Assembly: GCF_000715075.1 (NCBI RefSeq)
Contig: NC_134097.1
Coordinates: 67,737,190 to 67,801,189 of the forward strand
Origin: Nicotiana tabacum
Taxonomy: Eukaryota > Streptophyta > Magnoliopsida > Solanales > Solanaceae
Length of the DNA stretch: 64,000 bases
Reading direction: 5' to 3'
Each line of letters opens with the position of its first letter. The first letter of the stretch is position 1. Under the pieces are notes generated by a model. It had not been told where the DNA came from and ran no database searches. It worked only from the letters and a program-made list of their open reading frames with translations. This document shows positions 1 to 10,996 of this stretch, piece by piece. Both the position numbers and the translations under genes were made by a program.

Positions 1-611
1 GAGAACAAGAGGAAGATGATGAAAAATATCTGCATGCTCCTCTTCCTCTTAGTGGTTGTGCGTAGAAGAAAAAACTCGAATCTGGTGATAAAATGACATA
101 CACAAATGGCTAATGAAAATAAGAAATGAAGATTCTAGATGATGAATATCAAATATTCAAGTAATGAGGTGGTGATTCAATTGCTATGACATGTAAGTCT
201 ACATATATCAAAATATCAGTACTGCCCTTAAATTTGAATTGAACTCCAAGAAGCAGACAGGTCAAAACCTGAGCTCTTCTATATAATATAAATCTTTACC
301 AAGTTTAAAACATCGGCTAACAAAAAAAAACCTTTCAAAAAATTGGATTATTTAGACATTCCGTATTAATATTTCCTAAAATTCGATTATTAATCCATTA
401 AAAACAAAATTTAATAAGTATGTATTATGTATGTTTTTAGGTATATATCATATCAAATAAATAAATACTTTTATTTATGAATAAAACTTTTTGTTCAATA
501 TTTGAATAAATTGTTAATAAATTTTACAGGAAAAGAAAGAAAAAGAAAAAGACAAAAAAAGAAGAGTGTTCAAGTAGAGACAGCCAAAAAGCCAAAGATG
601 GCATCCCTAAT
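1..611. other. AT-rich flank without a gene
   Basis: This stretch left of the first LTR is AT-rich, with poly-A and poly-T runs and only short accidental reading frames. I recognise no domain or repeat family in it. The last five bases, CTAAT at 607-611, sit directly before the start of LTR A and may be its target-site duplication. The partner copy cannot be tested because the far end of the 3' LTR of A is not present in the window. Confidence 0.5.
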
Positions 612-1195
612 TATAATGACCCGACTAATCGTTTTACTTTATAGATCCCCGTTCCCTTATTTAAGATTTTTTGTATGTGCTTTTCCTATTTTTTAAATTG
701 TGGGATGGTTGGTTTGATTTTGAAAGGGTTCGGGTGGAATTCGGAACACTTAGTTCCATAATAGTGGCCTAAGGTGGGCAAGTTTGACTTGAGTCAACAC
801 TTTAAGTAAACTACCTTGAAATTAGGATTTGAAGGTTCCAATAGGTTCGTATGATAATTATGGACTTGGGTGTATGTTTGTATCGAGTTTCATGTGAACC
901 GGGAGCATTTCGATCTACATGAAGTTGAGGTCTTGAAGGTATTAGAGTTTTCTAAGTTTGATTTGAATTAGACTTTAGTGTTATCGATGTCCGTTTGGGA
1001 TTCCGAGCTTTGTAATAGGGTCCGCATAGTATCTTTTAACTTTTGAATAAAATTTAGCATTATATTGAGTTGTCTATGTTTGATTCATTGTGTTCGGGGT
1101 TAGTTGAAAGAAGTTTGAAGTTCAAAAGTTGATTAATTTGATTTTGAGGTGAGATTTTCGTTTCGATGTTATTTTACGTGTTCCGAGATTTTGAA

Positions 1196-2037
1196 TAGGT
1201 CCATGGTACCACCACCTGATAAGCTGGTATACATTGATGATTTTGCCTACAGTGGCACTAGATGGTGTTATATACGTGTATATATGTAAATATATGTATA
1301 TGAGATATGGCAAAAAGGTTACGACGTTATATACGCACCACCACCTGATCATCTGGTATATGATGATTATGTTGCCCACAGTGGTTGAAATGATACGATA
1401 GGATGACCTCAGAGGCTTCATGACATTTATATGCATATGCATGACATTAAAGATATTTCATGATTTTGGATTTATAGAGCCATCCAGAGTTAAAGGCTGA
1501 GTCATTTACTCTACGTTTTCTTCCATGTTCTTATATACTTATTTACATGCCTTACATATTCAGTACATTATTCGTACTGACATCCTTTTGTTGGGGATGC
1601 TGCATTCATGCCTGCAGGTATAAATAATCAGTTTGATGAGCCTTCATCGTATATGAGATTGGTATTCATCAAAGGATCGGTAAGACTCCATCTCATTCGG
1701 AGTGCAGCCGAATCTATGAGTCACATGTCAGAGTTTTGCTACAGACTTATGGGTAGGCCGGTACCCTGTCCCATTTTATGTCAAATAATCTTAGAGTCTT
1801 TGTAGACACAGGGTTACTATGTACAGTATGTCAGAGGCCTTAACGGCCCATATGTATTCACGTTTTATGAATGATGGTTCATTGATATAACATTTGTCAA
1901 CTTACAATTTAACATTACGAGTTGTGTTCATGCTGGCCCATGATAGTTATAAAAAGGAATGAATGAGTTACAGAGTAGTTCACTCGGGCCACTACCGCAC
2001 CGGGTGCCAGCCACGCCTCCCCAGGTTCGGGGCGTGA
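1196..2037 (+). repeat. Fragment of another gypsy LTR
   Basis: Match to LTR A stops at 1195 and a different LTR-like sequence begins. It contains two direct copies of a module beginning CCACCACCTGAT (about 1206-1256 and 1337-1385) and a following stretch typical of Solanaceae gypsy LTRs. It ends at 2037 with GGCGTGACA, a common 3' LTR terminus. No coding region follows, so this is a fragment or solo LTR with a lost left end. The family assignment rests on my recognition of the motif and not on a search. Confidence 0.6.
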
Positions 2038-2290
2038 CATGCACAAGCCCTCAGCCCTCCGTATTTGTGGTCCCCCAGCCACGTTCGCGGAACAACCTTC
2101 GAGATAGCGAAGTACACCAGCATAGCAACAAACCTGCAAAAATCTGCTAACTTCAACTTTGCTCCGAGTGGTCCGAAACTCACCCGAGCAACTCGGGACC
2201 CCATCCAAATATACCAACAGGTCAATAAATATGCGTATATAACGCCGTAACCTTTTCCCCATATCTCATATACATATATATACACATATA
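2038..2290 (-). repeat. Inverted fragment of a Del/Tekay-like LTR
   Basis: Read on the minus strand, 2045-2235 matches the stretch of LTR A around 27360-27500 (the part with GGTCCCGAG and AAAGTTGAAGTTAGCA). The next 50 bp (2232-2285) is an inverted copy of 1286-1341. The piece therefore belongs to the same LTR superfamily as its neighbours but lies in the opposite orientation. It makes a rough inverted repeat with the preceding LTR fragment. Confidence 0.65.
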
Positions 2291-4350
2291 CACGCGTATG
2301 TAACGCCGTCTGAGTCATGGGAAAATGTACATGTATAAATGAATGCAATGTATGAGAAGTATGTCAATAAAATCTCTCGGAACTTCATAAGACCATTATA
2401 CCTCTGATTAATATCATAAAAAAACTTTATCAACTTACGTATTTTCTGAGACCTATAAACAGAATATGTAATAATAAGACACATTGGAATTATATGAAAA
2501 TTATGCATTTGCTCTTTTAGTTTGTACCATATAGATCATGCCAAAAAGAAAAAAAAAAAAGATAGCCTTGACATACCTGAACCGATTTTCTTTTGCGAAA
2601 ACACGTAACAACGGATCGAAGTGGGGGAATGTACGTCCTTCTCTTATAGCCCGTTAGATTTTGATCATACATAACCATACTGTTACCATAATTTGCCAAC
2701 TATATATAACCCAAAATTGATGAAGGTAAAATGACTTTGCAGCTCTCTCCAACTGTAAGTAAACCATTTCACATATATTTTGGCAACCTCCACGAGTTGT
2801 TCTCAAGATCGGAGGAAGACGTGCTGCCCAAATTCTACGGATTTTATCATAGATATTCAATACATGGAACAGTAATTATGTGATCCATGATACAAATCCA
2901 TCAATCACTTATTGTTACCAAAGAATCTTCAAGCAGCAATATAGAGAAAAAGAGTAATTACTCTACTAAAATATTTAGTTTCTTCAGTTATCCTCTTATC
3001 TCTTATTCCTCCTAAACTCTGACAGCTTTTAGAGATAAATAAAACAGATAATATTGGAAACTAATACATTATGTTACTTCTTGCACTTTGGGACCAAATT
3101 TGTGATGTCTCCCACGTAAGTGTCCACCTAAGCCAATATGACTAAAAGTCATAGGTCTTAGTAGTGGCTTGCTGCCACGTGGGGGTAGAGTGGGAATTTT
3201 TAATCTTTGTCTATTTATTAGGTAATTAGGTAGTATTCGGTTATCCGGTAATTAACTAATTATTTACATAATTAAAAATTATCTTAAATTACTTAAAATT
3301 CTACTTATTTTTAATATATTTTATACATCCTACTATCATGGTCACATGGTACCTTGTATGGTACTAGTCCATCAATATCAGGTATTTTAGTTCGGGCCGT
3401 ATTTTATCCCAAAATGACAAATTTCGGCCAACCTCATTTTCTTCAACTAGTTTACCCTCTCACCTTGCTTTACTTATCACTTGTTATAAATATCATAAAT
3501 ACTTATAACCTAAAAAAAAATAGTCTTGTGATCATAATAAAGTACTATTATTACATTATTAAAATAATAAATCGTGGTATCATATAAAATCAATACATAT
3601 ACTATTATTTCGTTAAAACATCCATGTAAAAATATATTTATTTTTTTAACTTTTAAGCAAAATATAAAGTGTATAAATTCTGTATGCTTAATTCTTAAAA
3701 TGTTAAATAGAGATATCTTAATTTCATACAAGTATCTTAATTTCTATAATTCTGGAAGGATATGCATGATTAAGTAGGAAATGTAGGTGAATGTTATTTC
3801 ACTATGTAAAATGTCAGAATGCCAGTATTCAAGCTTGTTTTCCTTTTGAATAACGTTTGTAAGGAATTCCAGATGATACCGTCACTATTTAGTGACACTC
3901 TCAAATGATTTCTTTTAATGGATTGGATAGGGAAACCAAAACCAATTGCAAACTAAACATGTCATCTCTGACCACTAACTTTCACCATTTTGTTTACCTT
4001 TAAAGACGAGATCCTTATTGTCATCGATCTTTATGGAAAATAAATTGATCTAAGCAGCATAATGTTAATGCAATTCAAGAAGATGTGGGCATTTAGACAT
4101 TCTCAAATCCTATATTCCAGTTGATTATAGGGTCAATGCCACATGTAAACATGAAAATATTATGAAATTGATAGATTTTAAGGAATGAATTCGACATTGA
4201 TAGTAGCTACGTGTCACTTTTATAATCACTTACAGGATCTCATAATAATAATAATGTCTTAAACCCTCTATAACCTCCTAATAGACACAATCCTTTCGAA
4301 CTCATGTGGATTTACTACGGCACATCCTAATGCTAAGGTACATACGGGAT
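2291..4350. other. AT-rich filler inside LTR A, no recognised gene
   Basis: About 2 kb of low-complexity AT-rich DNA separates the inverted fragment from the point near 4362 where LTR A resumes. Reading frames are short and unlike any family I know. Small items visible are an ATGACT/AGTCAT inverted repeat with a 3-base loop near 3138-3152 and a G-box-like GCCACGTGGG near 3175. I see no terminal repeats or TSD that would define it as a named element. Confidence 0.4.
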
Positions 4351-5967
4351 GTAACAATGCATCATGAATGCGACCCCTGTGTTGCGAACGCGAAGAGAAA
4401 AATTGGGTTGAGGCAGTTTGGCTTTCGCGATCGCGAGGGACTTTCTACAATCACGAAGAAGAAATCACTGGGCAGAATGTGTTTTTATTTCGGGACTTAG
4501 GCTCATGTCTCTCACTTTTACTTGAGTTGGATATTTTCGTAGATTTTTTGAGGGGTATTTTCATCAAGTATTACAAGGTAAATGATTTATACTAATTATG
4601 AGTTAAATATATAGAATATGGGTAGATTTAAACATAAAAAATGTGAAATTTTGGGCTTTTTGTTGAAGAACCTAGGATTTAGTAAAAATGAGATTTAAGA
4701 CAAGTTATATATTTGAGTTCGTAATGCTATGGGTAACACTTATCTTCAAAATTTTCGAAATTCGGGCACGTAGGTTTAGGGTTGATTTTGTTGACTTTCC
4801 GAATTGGGTTGAAAAATTACTTTAATAGTTAAATTATGATCCTTTGAGCATATATTGATTGGTTTATACATACTTTGATTAGTTTCGGGTTACTAAACAT
4901 TGATTTGAGGTGACTAGTGAGGTTTGAGAGATGATTTGAGGAATTCGAAGCAAGGTAAATCTCTTGCCTACTCTTATAATATGAAATTATCCCCATAGGT
5001 ATTTTAATTGTTGTGTCACTACAAGAAAATCGCGTATTATATGGAGATTTTTTCGGGGATTACACAGAAAAATTCGCAGGAAACTTAGTTTCATGCGGAT
5101 TTTCCTTCCAAAAAAAATTTGATGGAAAAACCTTCGAAGGTAATTATTACCTGCGGAATTTATAAATTCCCAGATAACATATTTGGGGATTTTTTAAATC
5201 CGTATGTAAATTACCTGGGATTTTAAATCTGCATGTAAATTACTTGCGGATTTTTTCGTAAAAAATTCTAAAAATTCACATGAAACGAATTTTCATAGGG
5301 AAATATCTACAAGAACCCCGTGAAAATTCCAAACAATTTTTTTAGAACCTTTTAGACAATAAATTAAATTGTTGCCGTAGTATTTTATTATTCAAATTAA
5401 TTTTTATTTAACGCAACTCCTCACATATTATATGTTTTGTATACGAACCTAACACACACACCACAATATTACACAGACACCACAATATTATTTTATTTTT
5501 AGTAATTACTAACAACTATAATTTATTATTAACCATTAATTAGTTTTCTAATCTAAATGAATATGCAAACACTTGTCCTTTATCAATATGCCAGAGGCTT
5601 CTGGTAGCAAAGCTCATGGCAGTGGACGAATGTATTGAGCTTATGAAGTGGAGAATCTTACCTCTCTTGGCCGATGTGGGACTAGGCTGTCTAAGTCTCT
5701 CCCAACTTGCTACAATTTTAATGTTTCCTTCTTATATTTTTTTGTTGTTTTGAAAAAGGATGCAATAATTATATTACTTTTAATCTAGAAATATTCTTAG
5801 TTACTATTTATATTCCTGGAATACCACATTAATTTCCTTTTATATAAAAAATATATTAATTACTGAGAATTATTACACATGAAAATTAGTAAGAATTGTT
5901 TCGTTAATCCTATATATGCAAGATTAATTTATTTTAATAATATACGAAGTTAATCAAATGTAGAAAG

Positions 5968-6270
5968 TAGAATTATACGATCACTTGATATTAAGTTTCA
6001 ATACTAACATGTGACATCTACAACTAATTTCATTTTATACATATTATAATTAAATTTTATCATTTTAAAAAGTAGAATTATATGATCACTTGATATTAAG
6101 TTTCAATACTGACAAGTGACACCTACAACTAATATTATTTTATACATATTATAATTAAATTTTATCATTTAAAAAATAGAATTATATGATCACTTGATAT
6201 TAAGTTTCAATACTAACATCTACAACTAATATCATTTTATATATATTACAATTAAATTTTATCATTTTAA
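5968..6270. repeat. Tandem repeat, three units of about 105 bp, inside the CACTA element
   Basis: Three consecutive units start at 5968, 6073 and 6177, each beginning TAGAATTATA(C/T)GATCACTTG and ending in an AAATTTTATCATTT stretch. The third unit lacks about 10 bases in the middle. Units differ by only a few substitutions. No protein-coding potential is apparent. Confidence 0.85.
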
Positions 6271-6299
6271 ATATATGTTAGAAATTGGCATACATAATA

Positions 6300-7200
6300 T
6301 AAAAAGTTAATTAAAGTTAGTTATATTTCTTATAAATGTAAAATAAATTTTTTATACTTAGAAATTAAACTTAAATTGTGCATAAGTGCACAATTTAGTA
6401 TATTTTCTGATAATATTAAACGAAGATGCTAGATATAGTCGTATCTTAGTTTTGTTATATCCTTTTATATCAACCATATTAAAATTTAATTCTTAAAATA
6501 ACTAAATTTATGAAAATTATCTGTTATTAAATTTGTTCAAAAAAGGTAATGATTGACTGTATTATGCTATATGACTTGTAATGTTCAATCCGAACATATA
6601 TACAACATTAGTTTCATCATTCTAACTATACATCGGAAAAAATAAGATATGTAAAATAGAAAAATAAAATTAGTTTTATATACATATCTTAATTTTTTCT
6701 GCTTAGAAACTAAACTTAAATTGCTCATTTATATGCAATTTAGTATAATTTTTTTAATGATATTAGCTTTATTACATCCTTTATATCAATCATATCATCG
6801 TAATTCTTAAAATAACTAGAGTTATGATAATTATCTTTTATGAATTTGTTCAAAACATAATAACTAATTATATTATGCTCAATAACTTGTAATATTCAAT
6901 CCAACATATATGATATAATTAGTTAGAAAGTTAATAAAATTAGTTATATATTATAAATGTAAATTAATATTTCTCTATTTCGGAATGAACTTAAATTATT
7001 CACCTATTCATAATTTAGTATATTTTCTGAAGATATTTGATTTATTAAATCCCTTTATATCAACCATATAAAATTTTTAATTCTTAAAATAACTAGAGTT
7101 ATGATAATTATTTTGATATTAAATTAGTTCAAACAAAATGATAACCGACTATATTATGCTCAATGACGTGTAATATGCAATCCAGTATATCTCCCACAAT
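6300..7200. repeat. Three diverged units of about 300 bp inside the CACTA element
   Basis: Three blocks near 6340-6600, 6690-6905 and 6950-7190 share the same order of motifs: a stretch with AACTTAAATT, then ATTTAGTATA, TTTATATCAA, AATTCTTAAAATAACTA and TTATGCT. They are clearly related but more diverged than the neighbouring 105-bp units. This looks like an older tandem amplification of transposon interior sequence. Confidence 0.7.
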
Positions 7201-8463
7201 TAAGTTTTATATAGGATTAATATTTTAACTATTTACCTATAAATAAATTGATAAAATATAAAATGGATATAATCTATACTGAAGGATGAATTTTATATAT
7301 CATGTTTTTGCAACATTTAAAAAAATATAACTTTTAAATTAAAAATATATTTTTCTTGTATTAATATTTTTAAAGTGTATTGAAAGAATTTCAAAGTTAA
7401 ATATGTGGCTATAAAATTTTCAGATAAATTTTCAAGTTAATAGATTTTCTAGGTAAATTCCAAGAAAATATTTCCAGCTAAACTTGCAATAATAAAATTC
7501 TCAAGTAAATGTTTAAGAAATAATTCAAGCTAATATTGCAGCAACAAAGTTTCTAGGTAATTTTCTAACTAATAAAACATTCATGTAAATCTTCAAGAAT
7601 AATTCCCAGCTAAAATTACAGTAATAAAATCTCCAAGTTAATCCCTAGGTAATAAATTCTTTAGGTAAATCCCCTAGAAATAATAATACCCAACTAATAT
7701 ATTACAATAAAATTCTCAGGTAATTACCTAGGTAATAACATCCCAAGGTAATTCCCCAAGAAATAATCCCCAGCTAAAATCGCAATGACAAATCCCCAGG
7801 TATTTTCCTAAGTAATATAATTCCCATGTAAATCCCCAAGAAATAATCTCTAACAAAATCCGCAAGTAACATTACCTGGGGAACTTCCTACGAAATTTCA
7901 AAGGAAATAATTTTTCATATTTTTCATTATTTACCTGCGAAATTACCCACGAAGATGATACTTGGGGATTATTTTCCCAAATAAATCTCCAAGTAATATT
8001 TTGGCGCTAAATGGCGCCAAATTTAATTGCGAATTTACCTGGGAAAATCAAATTGACAGGTAAATATTCTAGAAACTAGGAATCACTAGATTTTCGCATG
8101 AAAATTTGCAGGAATTATTTGCGGAAAAAATTCCTAGGTAAAATCCCCATGTAATTTAAGGTTTTCTTATAGTGTGTGCTACTTGCTAAGGGCGCTACGT
8201 ATGTACAAGGTGATGAGAGTCCGTGTGTATCTAGAATCGTGTTTATGTCTCGGTAGACTTAGATTCGCACCATGCTTTAAATATACCATTTGAATTACAC
8301 TTGTTTGTTTGATTATTTGAATTTATGACTGAGAGTGAGACAATAATAAATACATAGCCCGAGTCTCTTACTTGGGATTTTGTGAAATATTTGGTTAACG
8401 GTAGTTCCATATCTTTTCGACTCGCACATATCTTCGTGAGTGAGAGAGTTTCTCTATTTTTTT

Positions 8464-8672
8464 GGGATTGGGTCATTTACCTCAACAAGATTACAAGATA
8501 ATCTTATTGGATCGACCCATTCGCCTCCGCAGTATAGTAAATTACTCTTATGGGATCAGGTCGTTTACCTTGGCAGTATTTTTAGTTATTCTTATGAGAT
8601 TAGGCCATTCGCCTTAGCGGTATTGTGTAACACTATTCTTATGGAATCAGACTGTTCTCTTCGACAGACTCA
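8464..8672 (+). repeat. Five short tandem units of about 45 bp in LTR A
   Basis: Units begin near 8464, 8509, 8551, 8596 and 8642 and share a core like GGATC-GG-C-TT-CCT--GCAGTAT followed by a TTATTCTTAT-like spacer. Similar repeats are common in Solanaceae gypsy LTRs. The region cannot be compared with the 3' LTR because that copy ends before this point. Confidence 0.7.
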
Positions 8673-9808
8673 TGCGTAATACTTGAGGTTTGATTTGGTA
8701 TGCCTTCGAGGCAGGTTATGGCATTCTAGTGATTTCGTAATAATTCATGTTTTGAAAATTATTATAAATGTTTAGCTGTCTCATTGCTACTTCTTGCGTT
8801 CTATACCTGTCTACTTTATGTACTTTATTATATGACCACTAGTAAGTGTCAAATTCGACCCCTCGTCATTACTTCTTCGAGGTTAGACTAGGTACTTAAT
8901 GGGTAAGCATTAATTTATGTACTCTTACTACATTTCTGCACTAATCGTACATGTACTGAGATAGGTACTTCAGGTTGTCATTCGGCGCGTAGACGCACTA
9001 CTCCATGGACTTAGTGGTGAGCTTCTCTCCTTGCTTTTATTTGCAGCACCAAAGTCTCCTTCTTATCATGTTTATTATTTCTGTCTACTTTATTTCGGAT
9101 AGTAGTTATAGAGATTTTGTATATTCTACTAGATTGCTCATGCACCTGTGACACCTAGTTTTGTGGGCTTGAGCTAAAATATGGATAATTTATACTCATA
9201 ACGTGATTTATATTGTGTAGGTTGTGATTTCGAGCTAAGGCATATTTTTAGAGCTAAAATGAATATAATAGGACTTTGAAGTCTGAGTAGAAATTTAAGA
9301 ATTAAGTTGGGATCGAATTCGGAGGTCGAATACTGAGTATGCATAAAAAAAAGGAGAAAATAGTATAAAAAAAGAGATGAAATAGTTCTTAGCATCTTTG
9401 CATTCCAACGTGACTAATGAGACATGCTAATGGAAAAATTATCATGCAAGAGACAAAAGCTAAAGAAGACCAACACAAAGAATTAAAGGTTTGGAAAGCT
9501 AAAGAATCACAAGAAGTGCTAAAGAATCACAAAGAATTGAGCTAAAGAAGACGAACACAAGAATCACAAATAATTGAGCTTTGGAATTAAAAGTGCTAAA
9601 GCAATAGCATAAGTCAGCAGAAACAATACAGCGGTGCGACACGACAAAAGAAAATAGCAGTAGAGTCAAATTTTCCAAGCTCTCTGGATTTTCCCACTAA
9701 AGCCCCGCATGGCGCGTCCCTCATGTGGGGCGCTTGTGTAATTTTTACAAAGCCAATGTCTTATTTCGGCTAGGAGAAGTTGATTTCGTCTGGGCCGATC
9801 CTACTTGG

Positions 9809-9817
9809 TATAAATAC
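9809..9817 (+). promoter_or_regulatory. TATA-like box of the solo LTR
   Basis: TATAAATAC lies about 650 bp into the probable solo LTR, after a GC-richer stretch. This is a reasonable position for the U3 promoter of an LTR. No transcription start can be read from the sequence. Confidence 0.45.
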
Positions 9818-9959
9818 ATGGAAAAATATTATGTTCTGGACTTTTGACACATATTCAACCTATGGAGGCTAAGGAAGAGCTGGAAGAACACGAGCACAAG
9901 GATTTCAGCATTTCATCCTCACTCAAGACTCGAGTTTGTATTGAATATATGTTTTCCTA

Positions 9960-9963
<4 letters not shown>

Positions 9964-10011
<48 letters not shown>
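9964..10011. repeat. (TA)n microsatellite, about 24 units
   Basis: An almost pure alternating TA run of about 48 bp inside the solo LTR. Such tracts are length-variable. The 71-residue frame that runs across it, with alternating Ile-Tyr, is a by-product of the repeat. Confidence 0.95.
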
Positions 10012-10014
<3 letters not shown>

Positions 10015-10840
10015 GATGAATTACTCCATATCTATGGATTAGTTTCCTTTAGAGTTTGATGGATTTGGTGTATTGATATTTGTTTGTGGATATAAACTCT
10101 AGTTTTATGTATTGAAGCATTTTTAGATGATTTAATTGTTACATCTATATTCACTTGTTCATGTAACCGAGGGAGGCATTATATTGTTGGTTGAGTTCAA
10201 TAATTCTTTTTGGTAATCGAAAGAGGCTAGTTGAATCATTGATTAAACCTAGTTAGGAGGATAATCGGGAGAGGTTCTCCTGAAGACCAATCCACTACGC
10301 ATTCTTGCATATCTTCATAGAGCTTAAATTGGTTCATATTTTGAGGTTGAGACATAATCGAGAGAGGAGTTTCTGCTAAACGTTTGAACTAATAAATTAA
10401 GTGAATTCGAGAGACTCACTTGAACATTAGACGTGAATTATCTAGAGTTAGATCCCAAATAATTATCTTGCACCTATCCTATGAAAACCCTAGTTTCTCC
10501 GAATGATATCTTTTTTTGCTTATTCCTTGCTTCGATTGTCATTTGTTAATAGCTCTAGATTCTTAGTTAATTGTAGTTTTAATCACATAAATCTTAATTG
10601 TTGATCATCTTGGATAGCAACTAAACTATAAGCTACGAAAATATTGTTTAAATCCAATCCTTGTGGATACAATCTTATATTATACTATATTCGACTAGGG
10701 AGCATATTTAAGAGTGTGTTTTGCGCTCGTCAAATTTTGCTCACAGTTATACCTAATTTATTATCACTTTGCTCACAGTTATACCTATCAACACCGTTGG
10801 GCTCCATCACGACCTTTTGTAGGATTTGGGTCATGACATA

Positions 10841-10853
10841 TTGGTATCAAAGC
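10841..10853 (+). other. Primer binding site of element A (initiator tRNA-Met type)
   Basis: TTGGTATCAAAGC follows the LTR end by two bases. It matches the usual TGGTATCAGAGC complement of initiator tRNA-Met with one change (G to A). Its place directly after the terminal CA fixes the end of the 5' LTR at 10838. Confidence 0.85.
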
Positions 10854-10996
10854 ACTAGGTTCGCATAGGTTTTACGAGTTATGGGCAGACCTAGTAGGGT
10901 CTTGCGGATCAGTGTGGAGACGTCTGTTCTTATTTTCGAGAGGCTAGAAGATGTTAGGAAACTTCTCTTTCTTCATCTTCCATCGTGTAGTGGATC

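Larger units (their letters stand above)
5017..8174. mobile_element. Non-autonomous CACTA (En/Spm-type) DNA transposon, 3158 bp
   Basis: The left end reads CACTACAAGAAAA and the right end, on the other strand, CACTATAAGAAAA, giving 13-bp terminal inverted repeats with one mismatch. Both ends are flanked by the 3-bp target duplication TGT (5014-5016 and 8175-8177), which is the TSD length of CACTA elements. Subterminal regions are full of short degenerate repeats around TTACCTGGGGA in both orientations, as expected for transposase binding sites. The matching stretch of the 3' LTR of A (28330-28350) is uninterrupted and serves as an empty site. The interior is AT-rich and I find no transposase frame, so it would need a transposase in trans. 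Confidence 0.92.
9162..10732 (+). mobile_element. Probable solo LTR (1571 bp) inserted in LTR A
   Basis: The segment starts TGTGGGCTTGAG and ends GCGCTCGTCA, so it has TG...CA termini. It is flanked by AGTTT (9157-9161) and AATTT (10733-10737), a 5-bp duplication with one mismatch. Inside are a TATA-like box, a long TA microsatellite and several degenerate copies of a motif like AATCG(A/G)GAGAGG (10220-10370). The last 120 bp, with CCTTGTGGATACAAT, resemble the 3' end of plant gypsy LTRs. No PBS or coding region is attached. The family was not identified. Confidence 0.7.
612..10838 (+). repeat. 5' LTR of element A, interrupted by three insertions
   Basis: The LTR begins with a mutated terminus (TATAATGACC against TGTAATGGCC at 15916) and ends with TCATGACA at 10838, two bases before the PBS. 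LTR sequence proper occupies about 612-1195, 4362-5016, 8175-9161 and 10733-10838. The intervening pieces are a block of foreign LTR and AT-rich DNA (1196-4350), the CACTA element (5017-8174) and a probable solo LTR (9162-10732). About 320 bp present in the 3' LTR (27345-27665) is missing here and replaced by the first block. Confidence 0.8.
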
